From contig JAGTTD010000003.1 of NCBI GenBank assembly GCA_018398585.1, positions 9,742,637 through 9,806,636 of the forward strand: a stretch of 64,000 nt of DNA. Direction: 5' to 3'. This document shows, piece by piece, positions 12,069 through 21,397 of this stretch (position 1 is the first letter of the stretch; the number at the start of each line of letters is the position of its first letter). The notes under the pieces are model-generated. The model ran no database searches. It was given only the letters and a program-made list of their open reading frames with translations, and had not been told where the DNA came from. This DNA comes from Simmondsia chinensis. Taxonomy: Eukaryota; Streptophyta; Magnoliopsida; Caryophyllales; Simmondsiaceae. The position numbers and the translations under genes were made by a program.

Positions 12069-13093
12069 GCTTTTAGTATTGAAAATTTTTTGATACTAAA
12101 TCGTCTTTTTCTTGTAGTGTTCGTGCTTCAATTTCGGTTGTGATATAGTTTAATTCGTAGTTCACTGTCCGATTATACTAGGTTTACATTGTTTGAAAGT
12201 ATTATAAATCTCATCTTTAGGTCTTCACTCTTTTGTTTCATTGTTTTGTTGCTTCAGGTACAAAATAGGGTTAGTTTGTAATAAAATAGGGTTAATATAA
12301 GATTCCTGTTAATTTGTTGAAGATTGAGTAGTTTAATATAAGATTACAGTCAATTTGTTGAGGATTGAATATTTTAATATATGATTATCAAATGTGTTAT
12401 TGTTTGGTGTAGTGTTAGTTTTGACGTATGCTATAATGATTAGTTTGTTCGATTTATGCTTGATTTTGAGAAAATATCAACTAAGCATATGGTGTTTTAA
12501 GATATTTCTTCTCTTAAAAATGTAGATTTCAATGAGTTCTAATATATTAGATTATAATGTTTGATGCTTCATGATGATGAGTTCTGTTTTTGTCACATTT
12601 TTTAGCTTTTGATTTGTTTTGATGCTTGTGTAGTGAATTTGAGTTGTTGATTCAGATTATAGTTAGTAAAATACAAATTACATGAAATTTGAGTCTTGTA
12701 ACAAATCTTGCACTGTTCCTATGGTCAATAAGAGATTACTATATGTAATTAATGTACTTTTACTAATATTATGTCCTATTTTAATGATATTTATATATTC
12801 TAAGTGTAGGATACTTAATTAAGTTAACCTTTTCCTCTGGGTTATTTGTGATGAATTTGTAGACTACTTAATTAATTTAACCTTTTCTTTAGGCCTTGTT
12901 GGATATTGTTTCTTTAATTGCTTTGGATTTGCATTGCGCTCTTTTAAACGTTTGCCTTGCTAGCTATTGCAACATGACTATTTTTTTACTTAAAATACTC
13001 GATTCACTTTTGACATGTGGCTACATACTCTAAAGGCAAGTGATGTCCACCCTTACAACAATTTTGGTTTGTTTATTTTTATTTTACAGGAAG

Positions 13094-13182
13094 CTAGTTG
13101 ATCTCGTGATGATGAAGTGAACAACAAGATGGGGACGATGTCTTAGAAGACGAGGATGATGTAGTGGAAGATGTGGAGTGAA
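13094..13182 (+). pseudogene. Acidic C-terminal exon-like stretch in outer CACTA
   Basis: A pyrimidine tract ending TTTTATTTTACAG at 13077-13089 looks like a splice acceptor. It is followed by sequence that reads, in one frame, QQDGDDVLEDEDDVVEDVE and then a stop. An adjacent frame has a stop just upstream, so a 1-base slip is likely. The product is not recognised. Acidic tails of this type end several plant transposases, and a captured host exon is also possible. Confidence 0.4.
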
Positions 13183-13429
13183 GTTTATTATGTGTTTTTG
13201 CTAAACCTGCATATGATGGGAAGAATTGTATTGAATGTTGTGTCTTACTCAACTATGTGGTTTTTTGTTTGGATTTATGGATGATTCTAGTTGTATATAA
13301 TGCATGACAAATTTGTCTGTTGGTATGATGATGATTTAGGGTTTTTGGTTTTGTTATTTTCAATTATGTGTTCGAATTGTTTGAAAAATATGAAATTTAG
13401 AAACAGATGTATAATGTTGTTATTAAAAG

Positions 13430-13860
13430 CAATAGTGACAGAACTGTAATGATATTGATGTAGCTTTGTTGCTGCTGTAACCAATAGCAACAGAAAGCAC
13501 TTTGTTGCTGTAACCAATAGCAATAGAAAGAACTTTTTTGCTGTAACCAATAGCAACAGAAAACACTTTGTTGGTGTAACCAATAGCAACAGAAAGTACT
13601 TTGTTGTTGTAACTAATAGCAACAGTTGTCATGTTGTTGCAAAAGGCAATAGTAACATATCTAGCAACAATGACCAGTTTGTTGCTATTGGGGTGCAATA
13701 GCAACAACTTGCATTTTCTATTGCTATAACTTTTAGTGACCGCAGCAGTAGCAACAACGTAGTAACAGATAAAATTCTGTTGCTATAAGCTATAGCAACA
13801 AAAAAATAGCCAATAGCAACAGAAACTGTTTTGTTGCTATTGGCCACTTTTTTTGTAGTG
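13430..13860. repeat. Subterminal repeat array of outer CACTA (right end)
   Basis: Tandem and dispersed copies of GTAACCAATAGCAACAGAAA with variants, about 41 to 42 bp apart between 13475 and 13620, then more spaced and inverted copies to the terminus. Similar but fewer motifs (ACCAATAGCAACA) occur at 9470-9600 at the left end. The array keeps minus-strand frames open by chance; these are not genes. Confidence 0.85.
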
Positions 13861-13863
13861 AAG

Positions 13864-14006
13864 CCATGTGGCTCCTCGTGCTCGAGAGAACTAGACCTCC
13901 TAGTTCTGACAATTGGTGAATAATTTCAAATTATGTCCTGGTAATTCATGATGGGCTATAGACGATGAAGTTTGATTTCAAGCCTGCCACTATGGTCGCC
14001 AAAAGA
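13864..14006 (-). promoter_or_regulatory. Leader and primer binding site of Tat element A
   Basis: The minus strand reads TGGCGACCATAGTGGC from 14001 downward, beginning with the TGG that pairs with a tRNA CCA end. It lies five bases from the LTR end (CA at 14007-14008 on the minus strand). The tRNA was not identified; Tat elements commonly use tRNA-Arg-type sites starting TGGCGAC. The rest is a short untranslated leader. Confidence 0.6.
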
Positions 14007-15334
14007 TGTGTTTGCTTTTTTATTTTTTTTGGTTTCAAGTAAGTGTGATGTGGTCGCCGTAAAATGATAAACAAAAAAAATATGCAAAAGAGGCTCACCG
14101 CGACCAGGGAGTCAGCCTAATCATGAGCCACATGTCTTTGACCTCAACCACTCATCGTTTTCGGAGAAATGGTTGTCATATGTTGGTGTATCTGACTTTG
14201 ATTATAATGTGAGTTCTGTTTATGCTTCAATTAAGAAAACTTTTGTTAAGTGGGTATAAATATATATATATGTTGATAGAAAATAAAAGGATATGGAACT
14301 AACTCAAGTGGTAGTTATAGTGACGGAGCAAGGCCGACAAACACTTTTCCTCGTATACTTAAAAGTTAGGAATTGGGGTGGAGAAAAACCCAAGAGCTCT
14401 GCAGTCGACTTACAAGCCCGAGTCAATCAAGTTTTTTAAGCCTAGCACTCTTGACTTGTATTCGAATGAATTAAGGTTTGACAAGATTAAGGTGGGGCAA
14501 ACCGTATCCACGCCAATGAGTTAGGACCAATGAAATCAAGGTAAAGCCTTGGCTGTCAAAACCCTAAACAATGGCATAAACTTAAGTTCACTTCACCTTT
14601 TAAGCAGTGATAGTAGTGTTACAACCTATGCAATCAAGATTGAGCCTCGACCGACAAAGCATTAAACTAAAGCCTCAATTCTCAACTCGTCGACATTTGG
14701 GAACAGATTAAAACTGGAAGTTCTTACCCAAAACCTAAGAAACTGTATTAGTAATGACGCAAGTACAACAAGTTCTACGTTAATCTAAGCTATGCTAAGT
14801 TACTCTACCCCTAAGAAAAATAACAAAGCCCTTTATTTATAGAAAATGAAAAATAATTGCTGCTCCTACTTTGGCGGCAAATCCTCCCTCGTCAGGCCTA
14901 AGCTTCCTCTTGCATGCACGAAATATCAACGAATGCGTCCTTAATTTAGTATTGGAGGGAATTTCTTGTTGTCCACGTCCATAATCTTAGAAGAAGTCCC
15001 TTCTTAAAATCCCACCTCCTCTTGGATTAAGCTCAGTGCCCAAGTATCCACAATTGCGCTCCAAGTAACCACTACAAGCTTGGAAATCGCCTGTCTTGCA
15101 ACCTTCTTGGTAGTCCCTTGAACTCAAGCTCCTTTTACCCTTCAACCGTCTCAAGTTCTCGTGTGGTTGATACCTCTGTTAAGGCGATTCTGTCTTGAAG
15201 ATGCTAGGGTCGAGACGTCGTTACTTTAACACCTAAAGGCTTAATTCTCCTCAAGGGAGGCCTCATGTGTTAAGCATGTGGCACTTTGTTCAAAAGGGCA
15301 TCATCCCAGCCCTTTTGAAATTACGGTGTAAACA
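14007..15334 (-). repeat. 5' LTR of Tat element A
   Basis: On the plus strand it begins TGTGTTTGC beside the primer site and ends GGTGTAAACA, so in element sense it is TGTTTACACC...CACA. The last 740 bp match the B LTRs (49080-49871; 19235-19609 plus 22828-23074). Shared blocks include TTAAGCAGTGATAGTA(C/G)TG, CTAAGTTA.(G)CTACTC and the TTGGTAGTCCCTTGA block. A TATA box on the minus strand sits at 14831-14842. The inner 470 bp are repeated inverted at 18765-19218. Confidence 0.85.
14831..14842 (-). promoter_or_regulatory. TATA box in Tat A LTR
   Basis: CTATAAATAAAG on the minus strand. Conserved in the B LTR at 49372-49382 (CTATAAATAAG), which supports a real core promoter. Confidence 0.6.
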
Positions 15335-15399
15335 CGCCCGTAATATCATATATCAAAATCACATATTTTTAGTTTTCTTCGATGGCTAGTTCGGCAGAT

Positions 15400-15800
15400 T
15401 CATAATGAGCAGGTGGTGGTGATCTTGGGTTGGTGCAGTTCTTTGTGTGCCTCCTCATTTCATATGGCAGAGTGTCTTGCACTTCAAGAAGTGTGTTCTC
15501 TTGGTATTTGCTTTGGTTACTCATTCTTGATGTTTAAAACTGAATTTAGGGACATCATTCGGGTCTTTAAAAATAATTGTGCTCCTCCTTGGGGTGATCT
15601 CTACATTAGTTAATGACATTAAACTTATGTGTTGTTTTATGATTTCTATTTGGCTTCTTTGGCGCCCTAGATCAGCCAATATGGCAACCCATGAAGTGGC
15701 TGAATTTCATAGCTTGGAAGACTGTTACCATGATTGGGTGGATTTTTATTCTCCCTCAGTTTTGCCAGCCATTGAAAGTAATCATAATTTATAAATTGCC
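15400..15800 (+). pseudogene. LINE-type RNase H C-terminal remnant
   Basis: Plus-strand sequence resembling the RNase H domain at the end of plant LINE ORF2 (RVT_3 type). The first frame (15413-15613) has AECLALQEVCSLGICFGY, matching the A(E)A.AL..ALE.A...G helix with its catalytic Glu. After a frameshift near 15600 the second frame has WRPRSANMATHEVAEFHSLED, matching the R.AN..AH.LA end block with its His. The RT part is absent, as is usual for fragments. AT-rich sequence and an A-rich tract near 15824-15840 follow. A non-LINE host RNase H-like gene cannot be excluded. Confidence 0.6.
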
Positions 15801-16652
15801 TTTGGGCTTTTTTGACCCAAAATTTAAAAAAAAAAAATTCAAAATAGAATTTCATCAAATTCTCCATCCATGTATAACACCTTAAAAATTTTAAAAATTT
15901 AAAGTCGGCATAAGCCCACCCACCCCGGAAATTTTTTTTTTTGGGGGGGGGGGGGTGGCCTGGGGGGGCGGATGTTCCACCCATGCGGCAAATTCTTTTC
16001 TCGTATAATACAAAAAATTTAAGTTTGTTGTTTTACCTTAGGATCTTTTTGGGATATGGAGTTGGAATTAGACTGTCGAATTAAAATTCCAAATTCAATT
16101 TTGATGAAATTGAAATTTCATTGTTTGGTTCATCAAAGAATTGGAAGTTGGAATTATAATTACATAATAATTCGAATCATTAAGGGTTTTCGGTTAATTG
16201 AGTTGGAGCATTTCGAGCTTAAAATCAACTACGGTTGGATTTTAGTTGGAGCGATTTACATTGTGTTCAAGTTATTATGGTCAGAGCAATTCAATTTGAG
16301 TTCAAGTTATTCGATTTTCAAGTAAAATCCGGTCAAGTATAGCATCATATCATTTAGTGTTCAAGATGCCTCAAATTTTTAGTTAAGCAAGTTAGGTGGT
16401 TTTGGGGTTTAGGCTAGTTATGATCGGGTTTGAGTTTATTTAGGGCATTTCAAGCTTGAGTCATCTTAGTTTTAGGACGAATGAGTTGTGTCATTTCAAA
16501 TTTCGAGTCATCTGAGGCTGAGTTTGAGATGGGCTGGGTTATTTTGGATATTGGTCGTATTAAGTTTTGGGTCAATTTGGTCGGGTTATTTCCACTTTGA
16601 CTTTGAACTAAGGTGATTTCTGTTATTTCAAGTTCAAGCCATTCGAGTTGGG
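15801..16652. other. Unassigned AT-rich stretch with homopolymers
   Basis: Holds an A-rich tract (15824-15840), an 11-T plus 13-G run (15932-15955), and from about 16030 a TTGGAATT/AATTCCAA-rich stretch resembling 62940-63060. Further on are tracts of TTTGAGTT(C)AAGT-type simple sequence (16260-16650). No coding signal was recognised. Confidence 0.5.
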
Positions 16653-17066
16653 TGATAAGTCCAATTTAGTATATAATTATTCATATCTTTTAGGATCAAT
16701 TACTGATCATTTTGCATCTAATTTTTATATCTTTTGCTCTTTTTCACTCCTATTGTAATTTCCTTGCAACAACACTCATCTTATGTTAATTCTTGCTAGG
16801 TTTTATCATCAATACCAACAATTGGAAGCAAGTTGCATCAAATAAAAGCAAAAAAAATGGGCAAATAGCATCAAAAGCCGTGGTGAAAAGGAAGAAAGAA
16901 GGAAAAAAAAAAAAGCAAGTGAAGCAAGTTGCAAGGTGTGTCGACAAAGTGAGCGAATGAGAGTGAAGTTCTTGTAATTTTTTATTTTCATAGTTTGGTA
17001 ACTTGAATGCTATAAATAGGGATGGAAGGAAGGTGTTTAGGCATCATTAAAGCATCCAATTCTGCA

Positions 17067-17067
<1 letters not shown>
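16653..17067 (+). repeat. Athila-type LTR fragment (plus)
   Basis: Begins TGATAAGTCCAATTTAGTAT, the inverse of the LTR end at 2510-2543, and continues with related sequence (TCTTGCTAGGTTTTATCA). It contains a CTATAAATAGGGATGG core promoter at 17011-17026. It is cut at a 37-base G run (17068-17104). Confidence 0.75.
17011..17022 (+). promoter_or_regulatory. TATA box of Athila-type LTR fragment
   Basis: CTATAAATAGGG about 360 bp from the LTR start, the only TATA-like site in the fragment. Confidence 0.5.

Positions 17068-17104
<37 letters not shown>
17068..17104 (+). repeat. Poly-G run, 37 bases
   Basis: Uninterrupted G from 17068 to 17104 at the junction of two LTR fragments. Long G runs in an AT-rich region are often sequencing or assembly artefacts, so the length and the junction are unreliable. 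Confidence 0.9.
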
Positions 17105-17105
<1 letters not shown>

Positions 17106-17134
17106 GTGCAAGAAAACACATAAGTATAGGCTGG

Positions 17135-18764
17135 TGTTGAGACGGATTTCAATAATTCTCCCGAATTTAATTTAATTAACACAGCGGAAGGGCTTAAAAT
17201 TCTTAATTTTAAACGTAGGATTGATTTACAATTGCTAATTTTAAATCTACACATTTAAAATCTTAATTTGAATCTATAAATCTCTACTCTAATACATTCA
17301 TAACAATAACATGAACTTAAACAGACATAATAAGAAAAACTGTAAAGAAATAGAAAAGTGAAAATTGAAAAAGGAAAAAAGAACATGCCCAAAATTGCTC
17401 CAAAATAAGAATACCAGAAAGAATAATAATCTCCTAGAAAAACCAAGAGAATCGAGACCTAGAGGCCTTCTATGCAATAACCTTGAAGCACCCGGAGAGT
17501 GGGCTCCAAAAAATATTAAACTTTGAGAAAAGAACAATTTCAAAAGAAATTTCCCTCGCCCACTAGGTTTCTGGAAATCAACACTTTCAGGGACCTTTTA
17601 TTTTTAATTGGAAATTGAATGCCAAATTATTGGAATATGTATCTCTATTTATAATAGTATACCAAAGCAAAAAAATTTGAGTTTTTCGATGTGGGACGTG
17701 AAACTTTAAGGCAAAACGCTGCGCTTGAGCAAAAAACAGTCAGAATGCGTCGTTTAATCAGCAGTTCAACTACCTCTTATTTTAATTTGATCCGTGCCCG
17801 ATTGGCCCTCGCGCGTGCACACGGATTCCTCCCCAGGACCGCCTAGCGTGTTACATATGTCATGCGCTGGTTGGTCCATTCGCGCACATGGATAGCGATC
17901 TGGGCATTGCGATTTTTATTTTTATTTTTTTGCTTTGTTTTCCACATGTAAAAATTTATCTTATGAATTTTAATTTTAAAAAATTATATTATTTTATAAA
18001 TTTTGAATTTTATTTATCTCAAGAATAATGTTTGGTAAAATTAATTTACCCATCTCTTGGATAAATAATTCATTTCATGAATTCTTTAATATTTTTTCGA
18101 TGGCAATAAATACAAAAGCTTGCGTAGGGACCTCAGGGACAATTTAAATCTTGCTCCAAATGAATTAAATTAACTATCTCATGGTATAATTTATTTACCA
18201 TTTAACGAGACTTAATTGCACTAAATAAATCTCAGTGCACTCTAGACTTAAATCATTTATTTGATATTTCCCAAATAGACTATATTGATGACAACAACCT
18301 GTCTACTAGATGTCCATGACGAAGAATAAATATAACTACTACCATTATTCTTCTCATAACTTCTCCATTAGTTACCGACTCGCCCATCACTTAATCATCA
18401 ATTTATACTTGAACATATTCATAGTATAAATCCCAAATGTCAAATACTTGGGATACTTTGGCCAAAGTTTTCGAACTATCCAAATACTTGCGAATCAACT
18501 AAGGGGACATCTGTACCTCATAAGAGATTATAGATTCCATATTGAAAATCTGATCCTTGTCACACTTCACGCCGCTACCCAATGTACATGGGAATTCAGT
18601 CATACGTTTAGACCTTACTTATAGTACACCAAAGTAACTAACGCTCTATGCACAAGTACAAAATACTATCAGGATTTAGAGTTGTCATTCAAATTGTACA
18701 ATATGAATAACCTATCTAGTGACCTGAGTATGGTTAGCTTGTTTTTAATCTAGTCATAACTAAA
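17135..18764 (-). repeat. Copia-type LTR, minus, 5'-truncated
   Basis: On the minus strand this runs parallel to the LTRs at 39867-41490 and 45520-47654. It has the inverse of GGTAGCGGCGTGAAGTGTGA (about 18565), GGCGAGTCGGTAACTAATGG-like sequence near 18380, the GACCTGAGGTCC..GC block near 18125, a TATA box at 17645-17656, and the LTR end TCTCAACA at 17135. The first roughly 300 bp of the LTR are missing. At 18765 it is joined to Tat LTR sequence. No primer site or coding region follows, so it may be a solo LTR. Confidence 0.8.
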
Positions 18765-19218
18765 CTCATTCAACTTATTATAAGTCAAGGGTGCCAGGCT
18801 TAAAAACCTAATTGACTCGTGCTTGTAAGTAGACTGCTAAGCTTTTGGGTTTGTCTCTATCCTAGTTCCTAACTTTTAAGTGTATGAGGAAAGGTGTCTG
18901 TGGGCCCTGCTCCGTTACTGCAACTGTCACTTGAGTTAGGTCCATATCGTTTAATTTTCTATAATAAAAAGTCACAAAAAATCCACAAAAACATTTAACA
19001 AAGTCTTCTTAAGTAAAGTATAAGCAGAACTCATGATATAACCAAAGTTAGATACACCAACATATCACAACCTTTTGTTCGAAAACAAGGTCAAAGATGT
19101 GATGTTTGTAATTAGGCTCACTCCCTTGTCATGGTGAGTCCCATTTGCACGTTTGTTTTGTTTTCACATTTATGGTGACCACACATACATAACTTGAAAC
19201 AAAATGAAGCAAAAACAT
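18765..19218 (+). repeat. Tat LTR tail, inverted relative to A and B
   Basis: Reverse-complement copy of 14007-14480, including TAGATACACCAACATAT and the AACTTTTAAGTGTATGAGGA block. It ends where the LTR of A ends (AAAACATA at 19218), but no primer site follows. At about 19235 the sequence changes to Tat LTR of the opposite orientation. Confidence 0.75.
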
Positions 19219-20599
19219 ACTTGAAGCCCAAATAATTATATTATTGAAAAAATAAGTACATCTACACTGCACTAAGCTAAGTTATGCTACTCCTAGGTAA
19301 AAAGTACAAGTGTGCTGTAAAAAAGACTTGAAGAAGTTCCATATGAGTCTTGGACTATCTTAGACTACAGTATCATCTCTTATTTATGGCATAAATTGAA
19401 TATTGGCCACCCCTATTTTCAAGGCATTTTCTTCCCATGCCAAGCCATCAAGCTGCTTAAGCACATGAATGATCTGTGAACGTGCCCTTGATATATGGTG
19501 CTCAAGCACATTTCTTGAAGCCCACATCCACCTTTTTATCTTAAGTTTTGGTAGATGTCCCACATTCTCTTGGATAGGCTTGTTGCCTGTGTTAAGCTCG
19601 GAAACCACTTTATGTGATTTTAAAGTATGTTTAAAACCGTCTACTCGCAAGAGTACGAGACCATCGTAGCTTTGTCGGGTATGCGGGTTGTATCCATAGG
19701 GAATCGTGTTAAGTTAGAGCTACTGATTAACAAGTGGTTTGAATTTTTTTTGGTTTTTTTTTGTTGTTTAAATTTGTTGTTAGCTAGATTAATGAAACTG
19801 AATATAAAGCCAATGCGACAATTCAATTGGGGTTAGTTTAGGGAGTGAATTTAGGGTAGCTTAACACGTATCCTGTCATTATATTCTACTTAGGACGATG
19901 ATTTCAAGGACTTAGGCTACAAGCTCTAAGCCTGGGTTAATATATAAATTAGGGCTTGGGGTAATGTAGTCTAAAGGCAAAACCTCTCTTAGCACCCTAG
20001 ATGTAGCATATGATATCTCATTAGCACTACTTAATTCCTTTGTTACTCCTAATTCAATATTACTTATATAAAAGATTGGGTTCGGGGTTGGGTATAACCT
20101 CAACCATGACCATGCGTGAATTTCTGTTATGTTATGGTCTAGGCTACAAGCACAAGACTAATCGCTGTAAAGTTGGAGACCTAGTCATGGCTACAAGCAC
20201 ACATACAAAAATATCCAACAATCATGAAGAATTCCCCGCAGGGGTGCGAATATAATATAACTAAACCAATCGTCAAAAGTATAATATAAATCTGGGATAC
20301 GGGTGGCTACCCGCCCTTCATCCCTAAACGAAGAGAGTTTACTCCTCCATGGGAGTTTTACGCATTCTTAAGCTTAAAGAAAAGAAGATAATGTGCATAA
20401 AAAAAACAAAAGAATAAACTCCCTCAGTCTTCGTGTCGATGCAAATCCAAGCTTGAATTCTCATAGTATTCCAACCACTTGCGCTTCTGCTCTTGAGAAC
20501 CTGTAGATCTTGTAGCGGCTTCGGGTTTGAGATAAAGAGGAGGACGTGAAAGAATCCAAGCCTCGTCCTCGCCTTGCTGGTTAAATGCTCCCCCACATG

Positions 20600-21336
20600 A
20601 AGCATTTACCATTTACTTGTTTGATGCACTGAGACCATCGTAGAGGTTTTGGACAAGAGCCCACTTGGGTGACTCATGGTGGGGACAGCTTCTAAGAAGT
20701 TACTTGGACCTATCCCAACACTCATGAAACTGCTCCTAGTCTTTTTGTTCAAAACTGTTTATAGTGCGTCCAATAGCCATCGTTCTGGCTTTAGGGAAAA
20801 ACTTGACCAGGAAGCGCTGTTGAAGGTCATTCCAAGTGGTGATTTCACCCCTGGGTAGGGACTGAAACCACCTCTTAGCCATGTTTTTTAACGATAACGG
20901 AAAAAGACGTAGTCTAATCGTATCATTTGAGACACCTTGATAATGACAGGTCTCACATATTTCGAGGAATGCGTCAAGGTGCTCGTATGGGCTCTCAATT
21001 GAGTTTCCATAAAATGTGGAAAGCATGTTGATAATCCCAGGTTTAAGTTCGAAGTTGGCGTTACCCACAACAGGTAATGGAACTCCGGCGGGCGCAATGT
21101 ACGTTATTAGCCATGGTTCGTTGTGTACTCTCTCTCGCTTCTAATCGCCTCACGGTAGACAAAGTCCGCTCAATTTTGGGGTTGTACGGTAACAATTCAG
21201 GATCGAGCGAACGTCTACCGTGCATGCAATACCGAAGCTGGGATGGATCCATGCTGACCTCGACTAATGACTCAAGCAAAAGAAAAATAACTATGAAAAA
21301 TAACGCAAAGCAATAAACCAAAAGAAAATAAAACAA
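20600..21336 (-). pseudogene. gag remnant of element D
   Basis: The minus strand holds two overlapping frames of a plant gypsy capsid. The upstream one (21061-21336) has DPELLPYNPKIERTL followed by R/E-rich sequence; the ATG used is probably that of MDPSQLRY. A frameshift near 21065 passes to 20736-21068 with NANFELKPGIINML, FLEICETCHYQGVSNDTIRL, LFPLSLKNMAKRWF, LPRGEITTWNDLQQRF and LVKFFPKARTM. This is the same gag family as 1-593, with the central region intact here. Related sequence continues to about 20600, where it meets truncated LTR. Confidence 0.88.
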
Positions 21337-21397
21337 AGTCCGTTAATCGTAAATTCCAACTTAGCAAACCGATTCACCGGCAACGGCTGGAAAAACT

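Larger units (their letters stand above)
10160..12119. mobile_element. CACTA DNA transposon nested in the first
   Basis: The ends read CACTACAAGAAAAATGACC and, inverted, GTCTTTTTCTTGTAGTG. They are flanked by a perfect 3-bp TTC duplication (10157-10159 and 12120-12122). Subterminal motifs of the type GTATCGGATAC/ACCGATAC are repeated near the left end and differ from those of the outer element, so this is a different CACTA family. At 1960 bp it is far too short to be autonomous. It keeps a transposase-associated domain (11760-12068) and an unusual AACCGCGT cluster (10545-10800). It is therefore an internally deleted relative of an autonomous element. Confidence 0.93.
9412..13860. mobile_element. 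CACTA DNA transposon, non-autonomous (outer)
   Basis: The left end reads CACTACAAAAAAAGTGACCA and the right end is its inverse (TTTTTTTGTAGTG), the terminal repeat of the CACTA (En/Spm) superfamily. It is flanked by a perfect 3-bp duplication, AAG, at 9409-9411 and 13861-13863. Subterminal repeats with the core CCAATAGCAACAGAAA are dense near both ends, in opposite orientations, as for transposase-binding arrays. No transposase frame is present outside the nested copy. The inside holds CT-rich leader-like sequence, a nested CACTA (10160-12119) and an acidic exon-like stretch (13094-13182). It interrupts the gag leader of Tat element A. Confidence 0.93.
3485..15334 (-). mobile_element. Tat-type Ty3/gypsy element A, 3'-truncated
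   Basis: Minus-strand order, from high to low coordinate, is LTR (14007-15334), primer site, gag (9411 to 5271, interrupted), protease (near 5270-4725) and RT (about 4500-3500). It stops inside the RT/RNase H region at about 3485, where copia sequence begins; the second RNase H, integrase and 3' LTR are missing from this side. The same family recurs as element B (19235-49871), which supplies those missing parts. Inserted in A are a copia-type LTR fragment (7486-8435) and a CACTA transposon with TSD AAG (9412-13860). All reading frames are broken. The left edge is set by similarity to B at about 36565. Confidence 0.85.

Noticed and set aside
13287..13847. Overlapping minus-strand frames with LLLLVT or AIGYSNKVLSV repeats
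   Set aside because: They are translations of the CACTA subterminal 42-bp repeats in different frames; the repeat keeps all frames open.
16988..17254. Frame with a poly-proline run
   Set aside because: The prolines are the 37-G run read on the minus strand.
17255..17543. Phe/Leu/Tyr-rich minus frames resembling a membrane protein
   Set aside because: AT-rich LTR sequence; the same composition occurs in other copies without an open frame.
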